Assembly: GCF_003228315.1 (NCBI RefSeq)
Contig: NZ_CP029693.1
Span: 4,515,501-4,579,500, forward strand
Source of the DNA: Pseudomonas putida
Lineage (GTDB): Bacteria; Pseudomonadota; Gammaproteobacteria; Pseudomonadales; Pseudomonadaceae
DNA: 64,000 nt
Reading direction: 5' to 3'
Shown: positions 7,967 to 15,822 of the stretch, one piece after another
How positions within the stretch are numbered: the stretch's first letter is position 1
Layout of the letters: every line of letters begins with the position of its first letter
Notes under the pieces: generated by a model
What the model was told of the DNA's origin: nothing
Database searches by the model: none
The model's input: the letters and a program-made list of their open reading frames with translations, nothing else
Made by a program: the position numbers and the translations under genes

Positions 7967-8383
7967 TCAGTTCGGTTTCTGTTGGGTTTGGTCTTGGATG
8001 GCTTTGGAAGCCGCCACGTAGTCCGCTTGGAATTCCGGGGATTCGATCCACGCCATTGCTGTGGCTTCGTCGGCTTCAGTGGACCATTGGCGATACTCGA
8101 TCAGCGCGCCGATGATGAAGTCAGTCGCTGTTTCTTCACCTTCCTGTTCCAGTACCAATGCGAGCAGTGGATGTTCCAGAAACGCCATGCACATGGCCTG
8201 TTGGCTGATCTTCTGCGCGTCGATCATTTCTTTGAACATATCGGTCAGGTCCACCGATTCGAAGTCGATGCGATCATCGTTCGGGTCCAGCTCGACTGGC
8301 GCTGCGGCGCGCTGGGTGCGGTTCTGCTTGGCTTTGGCCTTGGCGCGGGAGGCGCGTTTTTGCTGCTTGTTGGCGGAAGCCAT
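7967..8383 (-). CDS. Conserved hypothetical protein with Lys-rich N-terminus (paralogue 2)
   Basis: A 138-residue protein, first gene of the tandem pair. It starts MASANKQQKRASRAKAKAKQ, almost identical to the next gene, then has an acidic stretch (LDPNDDRIDFESVDL) and a helical core including EYRQWSTEADEATAMAWIES, which aligns with DYRMWADGMDRDAAQTWLSD in its partner. The strong conservation of the basic N-terminus against a diverged core suggests selection on the tail. Function is unknown and no catalytic motif is evident. The six-base gap to the next gene indicates co-transcription. Confidence 0.8.
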   Translation of the reverse strand: MASANKQQKRASRAKAKAKQNRTQRAAAPVELDPNDDRIDFESVDLTDMFKEMIDAQKISQQAMCMAFLEHPLLALVLEQEGEETATDFIIGALIEYRQWSTEADEATAMAWIESPEFQADYVAASKAIQDQTQQKPN

Positions 8384-8419
8384 GGGCGTCGTTCCGTAAT
8401 TCGTTGAAAGGGCAATGGC

Positions 8420-9394
8420 TCAGGGGCGTGGCACGGTCTGCCCGGGTGCGTCGGGGGCCAGTTCGCCGTGTTGCAGCCAGGACAATGCAATGGGCCATAG
8501 TGTGGCTTGGTATGCGCTACGAAAAAAGGCGAAATGTCCGACTTCATTTTCGCCGATGTCTTCTGGAGTGATGCGCAGGTGGGTGTTGGAGCTGCCGGTG
8601 AAGTACCCCAGCAGGCGCTCGATGGCCGGAATGGTGCCGTAAGGATCGTCGCTGATGCTGATGGCGAGGATTTTCGCGTTGACCGCGGCGAAGGGCAGGT
8701 GACCAGTGGTTGCCTGTAACAGGCGGCCACTGGGGCGTTTTTCATAGCGCGGCGTGGGTGTGGCCCAGTCGCGGACCACACCGGCGGGAGTGTCCTCAAG
8801 CCAGCCGAGGCGCTTGCCGGGAAAGAAGCCGCACAGCAAGGTCACGATCGGCATCAGCACATGCCATTTGCCGAGCATGCGCCAGCGGTGAGCGGGCGCG
8901 TAATCGCGCCAGTAAGCGAACTGCGCTCCGACCGTCACCAGGCGTCGGATCACCTTCCCCGACGCTCCCAGGCCTGCTGCACAGCCTCCAAAGCTGTGGC
9001 CGACCACGTCGACAGGCTGGCCGGGGAACTCGTGCTGTGCGCGCTGGAGCATCGCTTCGAAATCCAGGGCGCCCCAATCGGACCATGACGCTCGAAGTCC
9101 CTTGATGGAGGCCGGGCGAGATTCGCCGATTCCGCGATAGTCATAGGTGATGACATCAAAATCTTTGGCGAACAGGTAATCGGCGAAGCGTGAGTAGTGT
9201 CGACAGCGGACTGAGGTCGCGGCGTTGATGATGACGACCGGGCGGGAAACGTCCCGTGCAGCATGCCGCCAGGTGAAACCACCGAGCACGAAACCGTCGG
9301 TGGCCGGTTGCTTGAAAGGCTCCGCAACCGTGTCTGTCGTCAGTGGCAGCTCGATTTGAGTGGGGGCCAGAGGTGGCATGTCCTGCAAATTCAT
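8420..9394 (-). CDS. Alpha/beta-fold hydrolase
   Basis: A 324-residue protein with an alpha/beta hydrolase fold. The nucleophile elbow is VVGHSFGG, the acid is probably the aspartate in SISDDPYG, and the general base the histidine in EVGHFAFF near the C-terminus, in the order Ser–Asp–His. The N-terminal core YDYRGIGESRP is typical of lipase/esterase-like members that also resemble polyhydroxyalkanoate depolymerase-like proteins. Substrate is unknown. The ATG at 9394 was preferred because the next in-frame start upstream adds only ten weakly hydrophilic residues. It has no signal peptide, so it should act in the cytoplasm. It is 36 bases from the next minus-strand gene and may be expressed alone. 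Confidence 0.82.
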   Translation of the reverse strand: MNLQDMPPLAPTQIELPLTTDTVAEPFKQPATDGFVLGGFTWRHAARDVSRPVVIINAATSVRCRHYSRFADYLFAKDFDVITYDYRGIGESRPASIKGLRASWSDWGALDFEAMLQRAQHEFPGQPVDVVGHSFGGCAAGLGASGKVIRRLVTVGAQFAYWRDYAPAHRWRMLGKWHVLMPIVTLLCGFFPGKRLGWLEDTPAGVVRDWATPTPRYEKRPSGRLLQATTGHLPFAAVNAKILAISISDDPYGTIPAIERLLGYFTGSSNTHLRITPEDIGENEVGHFAFFRSAYQATLWPIALSWLQHGELAPDAPGQTVPRP

Positions 9395-9465
9395 GGGCGC
9401 TGAACCTTTGCGGGTAGCTGCCAACGATAGTCTTCAAGCAGTGTTTGAACAATCCGTTGCCGCTC

Positions 9466-10518
9466 TCACGGTTCCTGTTGAAGTCGTTCCTCAAGGAGTG
9501 CCTGCTCTCGGTCCAGCTCCGCTCGTAGCTCCTCTTCGCTGGGAAGTACGAGTTGGTACTTGCTGGCGAACAGTTGTTCATTGCCCTTCAATACCGAATA
9601 GCGCACCACAGACTCATCCTTCTTCGCACAGAGAATGATTCCGACAGTAGGCCCATCTTCTGCTCCGCGCTTCAGGTCGTCGTACATGCGCACATACATG
9701 TCCATCTGCCCTACGTCCTGATGGGTCAATTCACCACGTTTGATATCGAAAACGACAAAGCACTTGAGCAGGTAGTTGTAAAACACCAGATCGATGTAGA
9801 AGTCCTTGCTGTCGGTGCTGATGCGCTGTTGGCGGGCAATAAAGGCAAAGCCTTTACCCAGCTCGAGGAGGAAGCCTTGCAGTTGATCAATCAAAGCCTG
9901 TTCGATCTCGCTTTCCTGAAGCTTGCCTGCATTGGGCAGGCCGAGGAACTCCAGCACCATCGGGTCACGGATGAAGTCCCGAGGGCTTACCTTCATTTGC
10001 TGGATGTTGGTGTTGGCTTCCCGCATGACGGGTATCCGGTCTCTACTCGCCAGGAGTCGCTCGTAGTAAAGGGTATTGATCTGGCGCTCCAGCGCTCGAC
10101 TCGACCAGTTTTGAGAGGCTGATTCGTTCATGTACCAAAGGCGAGCACTTTCGCTGTCCACTCTCAGTAACCTGCGGTAGTGGGTCCAGCTCAATTCGTG
10201 ACGCAGTGCGTCACAAATCGGGAAGGCCTGATAAAACAGGCGCATGTAGCGAAGGTTTGATGCATCAAAACCTTTTCCGAAGTCAGCGGTAAGGGTCTTG
10301 GCTAACTTGGCCAGCAGTTGCTTGCCATAACCCGCCCTCCGGGCTCCCGCCTGCTCGAACTCAACAATATGTCGACCGATCTGCCAGTAGGTTTGCACTT
10401 GAACGGTATCCACTGTTCGCAGCACTGTCTGTCGTGCCTGGCGAATCAGCTCACCAATATTGCCAAGCAGTGATGCGATCTCTGGGTCATGTTTGTCATC
10501 GGGTATGAGGGCGCTCAT
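9466..10518 (-). CDS. YhcG-family PD-(D/E)XK nuclease (DUF1016)
   Basis: A 350-residue protein with an N-terminal helical DUF1016 domain (residues about 15–165; motif TYWQIGRHIVEFEQ and FGKGFDASNLRYMRLFYQAFP) and a C-terminal nuclease domain with ELGKGFAFIARQ, DFYIDLVFYN and VVFDIKRGE. In the PD-(D/E)XK scheme the aspartate of YIDLVFY and the D-x-K of FDIKRG would bind metal. Members occur sporadically in bacteria, frequently near restriction or mobile genes, and are implicated in DNA processing; a precise role is unsettled. Here it stands alone without methylase or specificity genes. The ATG at 10518 follows GGAAG closely; a TTG directly upstream is possible. Confidence 0.88.
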   Translation of the reverse strand: MSALIPDDKHDPEIASLLGNIGELIRQARQTVLRTVDTVQVQTYWQIGRHIVEFEQAGARRAGYGKQLLAKLAKTLTADFGKGFDASNLRYMRLFYQAFPICDALRHELSWTHYRRLLRVDSESARLWYMNESASQNWSSRALERQINTLYYERLLASRDRIPVMREANTNIQQMKVSPRDFIRDPMVLEFLGLPNAGKLQESEIEQALIDQLQGFLLELGKGFAFIARQQRISTDSKDFYIDLVFYNYLLKCFVVFDIKRGELTHQDVGQMDMYVRMYDDLKRGAEDGPTVGIILCAKKDESVVRYSVLKGNEQLFASKYQLVLPSEEELRAELDREQALLEERLQQEP

Positions 10519-10779
10519 CAAGTCTTCCGCGGCTGGTTGAACAGGCAGAAGAGGATGACAAAGAGTGTTGGCCGAGGATGCCGGGCGCGGCCGAGAAACT
10601 GGAAGGAAGTCTCTTGGATTGTTGGCAGGACCGGCCCGATGGCGTGTGAGATATCAGAGTTGTTTCATGTAGTACGTTTCGTACTGGACTCAATCACCAA
10701 TCCATCTAAAACCCCGCCGCGATACCTGAACTCCAAATTAAGTAACGATTGGGTTCTGTAGAGCCCGGGAGTCGTCATC

Positions 10780-11229
10780 ATGAAGCGTTTCCATTCACTG
10801 ATGTTGCCCCTCGCCACGGTCGGCGTTTTAATGTTTCCCGCCTTGTTGCAAGCCTCCAGCCTGGATCCTGTCGACAGCATGGGCGTGCAGGTTCAGCGGC
10901 AGGAGCAAAACGGGATTACCTATCTGTCTGGCGGTATTGGCGAGGATGAAGCGAAAGCCATTCAGCAGACTACGGGTTACAACCTGCACATGACGTTTTC
11001 TACCGGGCCGAAGGATGAATACGTGCCCGATGTAAATGTGGTCGTTCAAAAAGCGCCGGGTCAGGCGGTTTTGACCCTGAACCAGGCCGGTCCTCTGGTC
11101 TACGCCCAGTTGCCTCCTGGCAAGTACACCGTTGTCGCGACTCGGAATGGGGTAGAGCGGCATGACACTGCGAATGTGGGTAGTGGTGCGGCGCGCAATC
11201 TGGTCTTTCACTGGAATGACCTTAAGTAG
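10780..11229 (+). CDS. Exported protein of unknown function with carboxypeptidase-regulatory-like region
   Basis: A 149-residue protein with a clear signal peptide (Lys/Arg start, hydrophobic core to about residue 25, probable cleavage after LQA). The mature part is about 120 residues, beta-rich, with the segment QLPPGKYTVVATRNG and a nearby VNVVVQKAPGQAV, resembling the beta-sandwich repeats of carboxypeptidase regulatory-like domains. It probably lies in the periplasm. No lipobox or membrane anchor is seen. It faces a tRNA-Phe gene and appears monocistronic. Confidence 0.72.
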   Translation: MKRFHSLMLPLATVGVLMFPALLQASSLDPVDSMGVQVQRQEQNGITYLSGGIGEDEAKAIQQTTGYNLHMTFSTGPKDEYVPDVNVVVQKAPGQAVLTLNQAGPLVYAQLPPGKYTVVATRNGVERHDTANVGSGAARNLVFHWNDLK

Positions 11230-11281
11230 TCATGACCTGTGAGCGGATCGCTGGAGGTGGCCGCAATTAAATCGCAGGCAT

Positions 11282-11314
11282 AAAAAAACCCTGAATCTTT
11301 CGATTCAGGGTTTT
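11282..11314 (-). terminator. Rho-independent terminator of tRNA-Phe
   Basis: A 13-bp hairpin AAAACCCTGAATC/GATTCAGGGTTTT with a TTTC loop. On the minus strand seven T follow the stem, directly downstream of the tRNA. The four T on the plus strand may let it also stop transcription from the exported-protein gene. Confidence 0.85.
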
Positions 11315-11321
11315 CGGTATT

Positions 11322-11397
11322 TGGTGCCCAGAGACGGAATCGAACCGCCGACACGGGGATTTTCAATCCCCTGCTCTACCGACTGAGCTATCTGGGC
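11322..11397 (-). tRNA. tRNA-Phe (GAA)
   Basis: A complete 76-base tRNA on the minus strand. Acceptor stem GCCCAGA/TCTGGGC, D arm GCTC/GAGC, anticodon stem GGGGA/TCCCC with loop TTGAAAA giving anticodon GAA, T loop GTTCGATTC and an encoded CCA end. A terminator follows. Confidence 0.97.
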
Positions 11398-11499
11398 AAC
11401 GGGGCGCATTAAACGGGTTTTTCAGGGGGGCGTCAAGCAAGTTTTCAAAAAAAATTTAATTATTACCGTCGCTTACGTTCCGACCCCCGAAAAAACGGG

Positions 11500-11772
11500 T
11501 TATTCGGACGGCGGCACGTAGCCTTCGGCCTTGGCGTATTCCTCGCCGGAGAAGTACTTGTCCATCTCGCCTTGCAGATATTTGCGATCTTCGGCGTTCA
11601 TCATGTTCAGGCGTTTTTCGTTGATCAGCAGGGTCTGGTGCTTTTGCCAGTCGGCCCAGGCCTTGGCGGAGACGTGGTCAAAAATGTCCTGGCCTTTGGC
11701 GCCCGGAAACGGAGCGCGTTCCAGGCCTGGCAATTCTTCTTTGTACTTGCGGCACATGATGGTGCGGGTCAT
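11500..11772 (-). CDS. yggX: Fe(2+)-trafficking / oxidative-damage protection protein YggX
   Basis: A 90-residue cytoplasmic protein with the family start MTRTIMCRKYKEELPGLERAPFPG, including the conserved Cys7, and a C-terminal helical part ending in YVPP. YggX helps protect iron–sulphur clusters from oxidants and affects iron handling. Its gene overlaps mutY by four bases (ATGA), the arrangement found widely in gammaproteobacteria, where MutY itself needs an iron–sulphur cluster. Length matches the family. Confidence 0.97.
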   Translation of the reverse strand: MTRTIMCRKYKEELPGLERAPFPGAKGQDIFDHVSAKAWADWQKHQTLLINEKRLNMMNAEDRKYLQGEMDKYFSGEEYAKAEGYVPPSE

Positions 11773-12836
11773 GACGACTCTCCTGCGTTCAATACGACGG
11801 CCGCGCGTTCGAGCAAGGTCTTGACCGGGGCGGCGAGGCCCAGGCGCGGCGGGGTGGCGAGGTTATACCAGAGCCAGTCGGCCTCGGCCACGTGATGGCC
11901 GCTCTCCTGGACCTGAACCAGCACGGGTTCGATGGACAACTGAAAATGACTGAAGGTGTGTACGAGGTCAGGCAGCGCCTGTTGCGCGCCAAGCTCCAGC
12001 GAGTGTTGCGCTGCCAGATGTTGCAGGTCGTCGAGGTCATCGAGTTCCGGCAAGCTCCACAGGCCGCCCCAAAGGCCCGTTGAAGGGCGACGGTAAAGCA
12101 GGATCTCGCCTTCACCGTTGGCAAGCATCGGCATCAGCGTGCGCTTCTGCGGGATGGCCTTGCGTGGCTTGGGAATCGGATAGCGGGTTTCCAGGCCGAG
12201 CATGTGCGCTTCGCAGCCCTTTTCCAGCGGGCACAGCAGGCAGCTCGGCTTGCTACGGGTACAGAGCGTGGCGCCAAGGTCCATCATCGCCTGGGTGTAG
12301 GCATTGACCCTGTCGTGGGGCGTAAAGCGCTCAGCGTTCGCCCACAGCTGTTTGGCGACCTTCGGCTCGCCGGGGTAGCCCTCTTGCGCGGTAAAGCGCG
12401 CCAGCACCCGTTTGACGTTGCCATCAAGGATCGGCGCGCGCAGGCCCATGCTGATGCTGGCTATGGCCCCGGCGGTGGACAGGCCGATACCCGGCAGGTC
12501 GGTGAGTTTTTCCACATCCCGCGGAAACTCGCCGCCGTACTGCTCGACGACGATCTTCGCGGTTTTCTGCAGATTGCGTGCGCGGGTGTAGTAACCCAGG
12601 CCCGTCCACAGGTGCAGCACTTCGTCCTCGGGCGCGGCGGCCAATGCCTGGACCGTCGGCAGCGAGGCCATGAAGCGGTCGAAGTAGTTCAGCACCGTGC
12701 TGACCTGGGTCTGCTGCAACATGATTTCCGACACCCATACCCGATACGGGTTGATGTCCTGTTGCCAGGGTAAATCATGCCTGCCGTGGCGGTCGAACCA
12801 GTCCAGCACCGCCGTTGAAAACTGCTCGGCTCTCAT
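11769..12836 (-). CDS. mutY: Adenine DNA glycosylase MutY
   Basis: A 355-residue base-excision repair enzyme that removes adenine paired with 8-oxoguanine. The helix-hairpin-helix LPGIGLSTAGAI and the catalytic acids E37 (SEIMLQQTQ) and D138 (LDGNVKRVL) are present. Four cysteines in the C-x6-C-x2-C-x5-C arrangement bind a 4Fe–4S cluster (from CTRSKPSC onward). The C-terminal Nudix-like domain recognises 8-oxoguanine. It overlaps both yggX and the asmA-like gene by four bases, so the three genes are translated from one message. Confidence 0.97.
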   Translation of the reverse strand: MRAEQFSTAVLDWFDRHGRHDLPWQQDINPYRVWVSEIMLQQTQVSTVLNYFDRFMASLPTVQALAAAPEDEVLHLWTGLGYYTRARNLQKTAKIVVEQYGGEFPRDVEKLTDLPGIGLSTAGAIASISMGLRAPILDGNVKRVLARFTAQEGYPGEPKVAKQLWANAERFTPHDRVNAYTQAMMDLGATLCTRSKPSCLLCPLEKGCEAHMLGLETRYPIPKPRKAIPQKRTLMPMLANGEGEILLYRRPSTGLWGGLWSLPELDDLDDLQHLAAQHSLELGAQQALPDLVHTFSHFQLSIEPVLVQVQESGHHVAEADWLWYNLATPPRLGLAAPVKTLLERAAVVLNAGESS

Positions 12837-15061
12837 CGTTTGAACAGCCCCTTGAGTGCATCCTTGAGTTCCGGGCTGACCTTGTCACCAAGTTTCTCGT
12901 CAATTTTTTCGCCAATCCGCTCGCCGGCCATTTTGCTGGCGACCTGACCCATGCGCTCGTTATCCAGACGGCAGGCCTTCGCGCCCAGCTCGAGTGGACC
13001 ACGGCAGCGCAATGGCCATTCGATGCCGACAAACTTCTCGCCCACCTGACAGGCCGGGTCAGGCATGTCGCTCTTGTCGCCTTCGACGATGATGCCGACG
13101 CGATAGTCCATGCCCAGCACCCGCAGATCGACATCGCCGTTGCCATTGACGGTCATGCCCGGGATACGAATTTTCATGTCCGGGTTACTGGCCACGCCGT
13201 TACGGAAATTCAGGTTGCCCTTGAGCTCCTGGAACGGTGTGTCCTTGCCACGCGGTTCGCCACTGAGGGTCTTGCGGTTGAGCGTGGCGATGCCTCTGCA
13301 CAGCTGCTGTTCGAGGTTGGCATTGAGCAGCACGCCATTGTTGATGACGAAACTGGCGTTGCCGTTGAGGGTTTCAATCAGCGCTTTCTGGCTGTTGCCG
13401 CTGCCGGTGAGGGTGCTGTTGAGAGTGACCAGGCCTTTGACCGGAGGATTCTTGCCCTGGCTTTCGAGGATTTTCTCCACCGGCACACGGCTGATCTGGG
13501 TCTGCAGGTTGAGCAGTGGCGCCTGAGGGCGTACATCGAGGGTGCCCTTGGCGTCGAAGCTGCCTTCGTACAGGTCGCCACGCAGGTTCGACAGGGTCAG
13601 CAGTCCGCCCTGGCCGTTGGCCTTGAGGGTGGCGTTGTGGATCGGCAGTTTTTCCAGGGTCAGCTGGCCGAAGGTCAGGTCGGCGTCGACGTCCAGCTTA
13701 CTCAGGCGCTCAACCGGCAACAGGCGTTCATTGCTCCACGCCTCCTTGGTCGGTGCTTGCGGCAGCGGCGTGGTGCCTGCGCCCGCCATTGCGTCGGCTT
13801 CGGTGCTGGCAACTTCCGCCTGGCGCACCTGTTTTGCGCTGTTGGCCTCGGCGGACTTTGGCGGCAGGTAGCGGTCGACGTTGAAGGTATCGGCCTTGAG
13901 GGTGGCGCGCAGTGACTGTTTGGCGAAGTCTTCGACCGCGATGCGGCCGCTGAAGGTGCTGTCGTCGACTTTCAGATTGATGTCATCGAGCACAAGGCTG
14001 GTAGGTGTACCGGCAAGACGGCTGACCAGTTCGACCTTGCTCAGGCTGCCTTCAGCCATCTTTGGCATTTGCTGGCCGATACTGTCGACGAATTTCGCCA
14101 GATCGAACTGGGCAATCGACAGACCGCCACTGACCTGCGGCGTCTTGTCGAGCTCGTTGACCTTAAGCTCGCCCAGTGCACGAAGCTGATTGGCGGAGAT
14201 TTTGATGCCGGTCCATTCGGCGACATTGGCGGCCCTGTCCAGCAGCAACTGGCCCTGGGCGGCAAAGGTCATGGTCTTGCCTTGCAGCGGATCGCCGGCC
14301 AGTTCACCGGACAGTTTCATGTCCTCGAGCTTGTAGCGTTGCAGTGCGCGTTCGAAGCGCAGTTCGCCGTTGAGCTCGGTCCGGACCCGCAGGACAGGCT
14401 GATTGGTGCCCAGGAAGGCGGTGAGTTTCACCGGAATGTTGGTGGAGTCGTGTACCGGGCCGGTGCTCAGCTGGATGCTTTCCGCACTGAATTGGCGACC
14501 GGTTTTCTCGTCGCTGAATTCAACACGGGCGTTGTTGACGGTCAGGCTGTCGATGTCCAGGCGAATGGGTTGCGCCGGTTTTTCCGGCTGGGGGGCAGGT
14601 TGCGATGCCGGCTCGCCGGCGGTGGCCGCTGGGGTGCCAGCGGTGTTCGCAGTGGTCGGCACCTTGCCGATGTCTTCCCAGTTGCCGTGGCCGTCCTTAT
14701 CGCGGTTCAGGCGCAGGTTCAGGCCTTCTACACGCACGTCACTCATCTGCACTTCGCGGCGCAGCAATGGCAGTACGCGGACCGAGAGACCGAGCATCTG
14801 CAAGTCGGCGAAAGGCTCGGTTGGCTTGGCCAGGGTTGCCACCCCAGCGTCGTGCAATTCCAGGCCCAGCCACGGGAACAGGCTCCAGCCGATATCGCCA
14901 TTGAGCGTCAGCTCGATGTGGGCCTTGTCGCGGGCAATCTGACGAATCTCGTCTTTGTAGTCGTTGGGATCGAAGAGGTGGGTCAGGGCAAAGCCCAGCG
15001 CCACAATGATCAGCAACAACCCGAGAAGTACCAGACCCAGGATTTTGCCGAACGCTTTCAT
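12833..15061 (-). CDS. AsmA-family envelope protein
   Basis: A 742-residue protein anchored by one N-terminal transmembrane segment (residues about 5–25) with a large periplasmic part. AsmA_N is seen in the first third (FDPNDYKDEI, GDIGWSLFPWLGLEL) and AsmA_C near the end (GVLLNANLEQQLCRGI and NFRNGVASNPDMKI). A low-complexity Ala/Pro linker occurs around residue 160 and another about 420. AsmA-like proteins are elongated beta-groove bridges linked to phospholipid transport to the outer membrane. The ATG at 15061 starts directly before the membrane segment and has AAGGA upstream; a start ten codons further upstream is less likely. Confidence 0.9.
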   Translation of the reverse strand: MKAFGKILGLVLLGLLLIIVALGFALTHLFDPNDYKDEIRQIARDKAHIELTLNGDIGWSLFPWLGLELHDAGVATLAKPTEPFADLQMLGLSVRVLPLLRREVQMSDVRVEGLNLRLNRDKDGHGNWEDIGKVPTTANTAGTPAATAGEPASQPAPQPEKPAQPIRLDIDSLTVNNARVEFSDEKTGRQFSAESIQLSTGPVHDSTNIPVKLTAFLGTNQPVLRVRTELNGELRFERALQRYKLEDMKLSGELAGDPLQGKTMTFAAQGQLLLDRAANVAEWTGIKISANQLRALGELKVNELDKTPQVSGGLSIAQFDLAKFVDSIGQQMPKMAEGSLSKVELVSRLAGTPTSLVLDDINLKVDDSTFSGRIAVEDFAKQSLRATLKADTFNVDRYLPPKSAEANSAKQVRQAEVASTEADAMAGAGTTPLPQAPTKEAWSNERLLPVERLSKLDVDADLTFGQLTLEKLPIHNATLKANGQGGLLTLSNLRGDLYEGSFDAKGTLDVRPQAPLLNLQTQISRVPVEKILESQGKNPPVKGLVTLNSTLTGSGNSQKALIETLNGNASFVINNGVLLNANLEQQLCRGIATLNRKTLSGEPRGKDTPFQELKGNLNFRNGVASNPDMKIRIPGMTVNGNGDVDLRVLGMDYRVGIIVEGDKSDMPDPACQVGEKFVGIEWPLRCRGPLELGAKACRLDNERMGQVASKMAGERIGEKIDEKLGDKVSPELKDALKGLFKR

Positions 15062-15139
15062 GGGCGAGTCCTTGTAATTAATCGAATTCAAAATTTAGCC
15101 GACGAGTATAGCGCCCCGCGGCGGACGACCGGTCAGTGA

Positions 15140-15544
15140 TCACTCGGACAGGGCATCAAGCGGCACGTTCAGCTTCGCCGCCAGTGCCTGGGCCTCCAGG
15201 TGACCGGTGGGTGCGAGCAGATGCAAGGTCGCGCCGGCCTGGGCAGCCATGGTCTGTGCCGCTCGCACCAGACGCTCCGCGACCCCACGGCGGCGGGTGA
15301 TTTTTCGTACGCACAATTGGGACAGATGCCAGACGTCCGCTTGCCGTTGCAGGCGAGCGGCGCCGAGCAGTCGATCATTGAAACGTCCTGCAATCAACGA
15401 GCCTTCCAGCAGATTTGTTTCAATCAGTTGCACGTCCCCGGTGAACGGCGCAAACAGCCATTGCGGAGCGTCACGATAGATTTTCTGCAGATCTTGCTGA
15501 TCCTGATCGGTGGCGTGATTCAGCAGTTCGACAATGACCGGCAT
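15140..15544 (-). CDS. panZ: PanZ/PanM-like GNAT acetyltransferase domain protein
   Basis: A 134-residue GNAT-fold protein. The acetyl-CoA loop is VRKITRRRGVAERLV, and the segments DQDQQDLQKIY and RFNDRLLGAARL resemble the PanZ (PanM, YhhK) protein of Escherichia coli as I know it. In enterobacteria PanZ binds acetyl-CoA and promotes self-cleavage and feedback control of aspartate decarboxylase PanD, in pantothenate synthesis. Whether it does so in this organism cannot be told; panD is not in the window. It is monocistronic, between the asmA-like gene and a divergent transporter. Confidence 0.78.
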   Translation of the reverse strand: MPVIVELLNHATDQDQQDLQKIYRDAPQWLFAPFTGDVQLIETNLLEGSLIAGRFNDRLLGAARLQRQADVWHLSQLCVRKITRRRGVAERLVRAAQTMAAQAGATLHLLAPTGHLEAQALAAKLNVPLDALSE

Positions 15545-15822
15545 GGTGTCTCCTTCGAATGGGTCGTGATGTCCAGACGCAGCCTTCGGTAGGGGAGCGC
15601 ATGAGTTAAGGGTGGTACGAGAACAGACAACTTCGAAAAACGTGATGTCACTTTGGTTTTTCTGTCACGTGCAAATGGTAACCTTCGCCCGTTCGTCCGT
15701 CCTTCTGCGACCCGATGTCGCACCAAAATGAAGCTTTACCGAAAAAACAGTCGTGCCCGCGTGCGCCAAGGCTGGGGGTGAAGAGTGGCTGGCGAACCAT
15801 ACTAATAATTGGGGGATACACA

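Noticed and set aside
10660..10690. Small dyad AGTACG-TTT-CGTACT
   Set aside because: Six-base arms without a T run or regulator context; could be chance.
12815..13915. A 366-codon frame opposite the asmA-like gene
   Set aside because: No recognisable motif; opposite a well supported protein.
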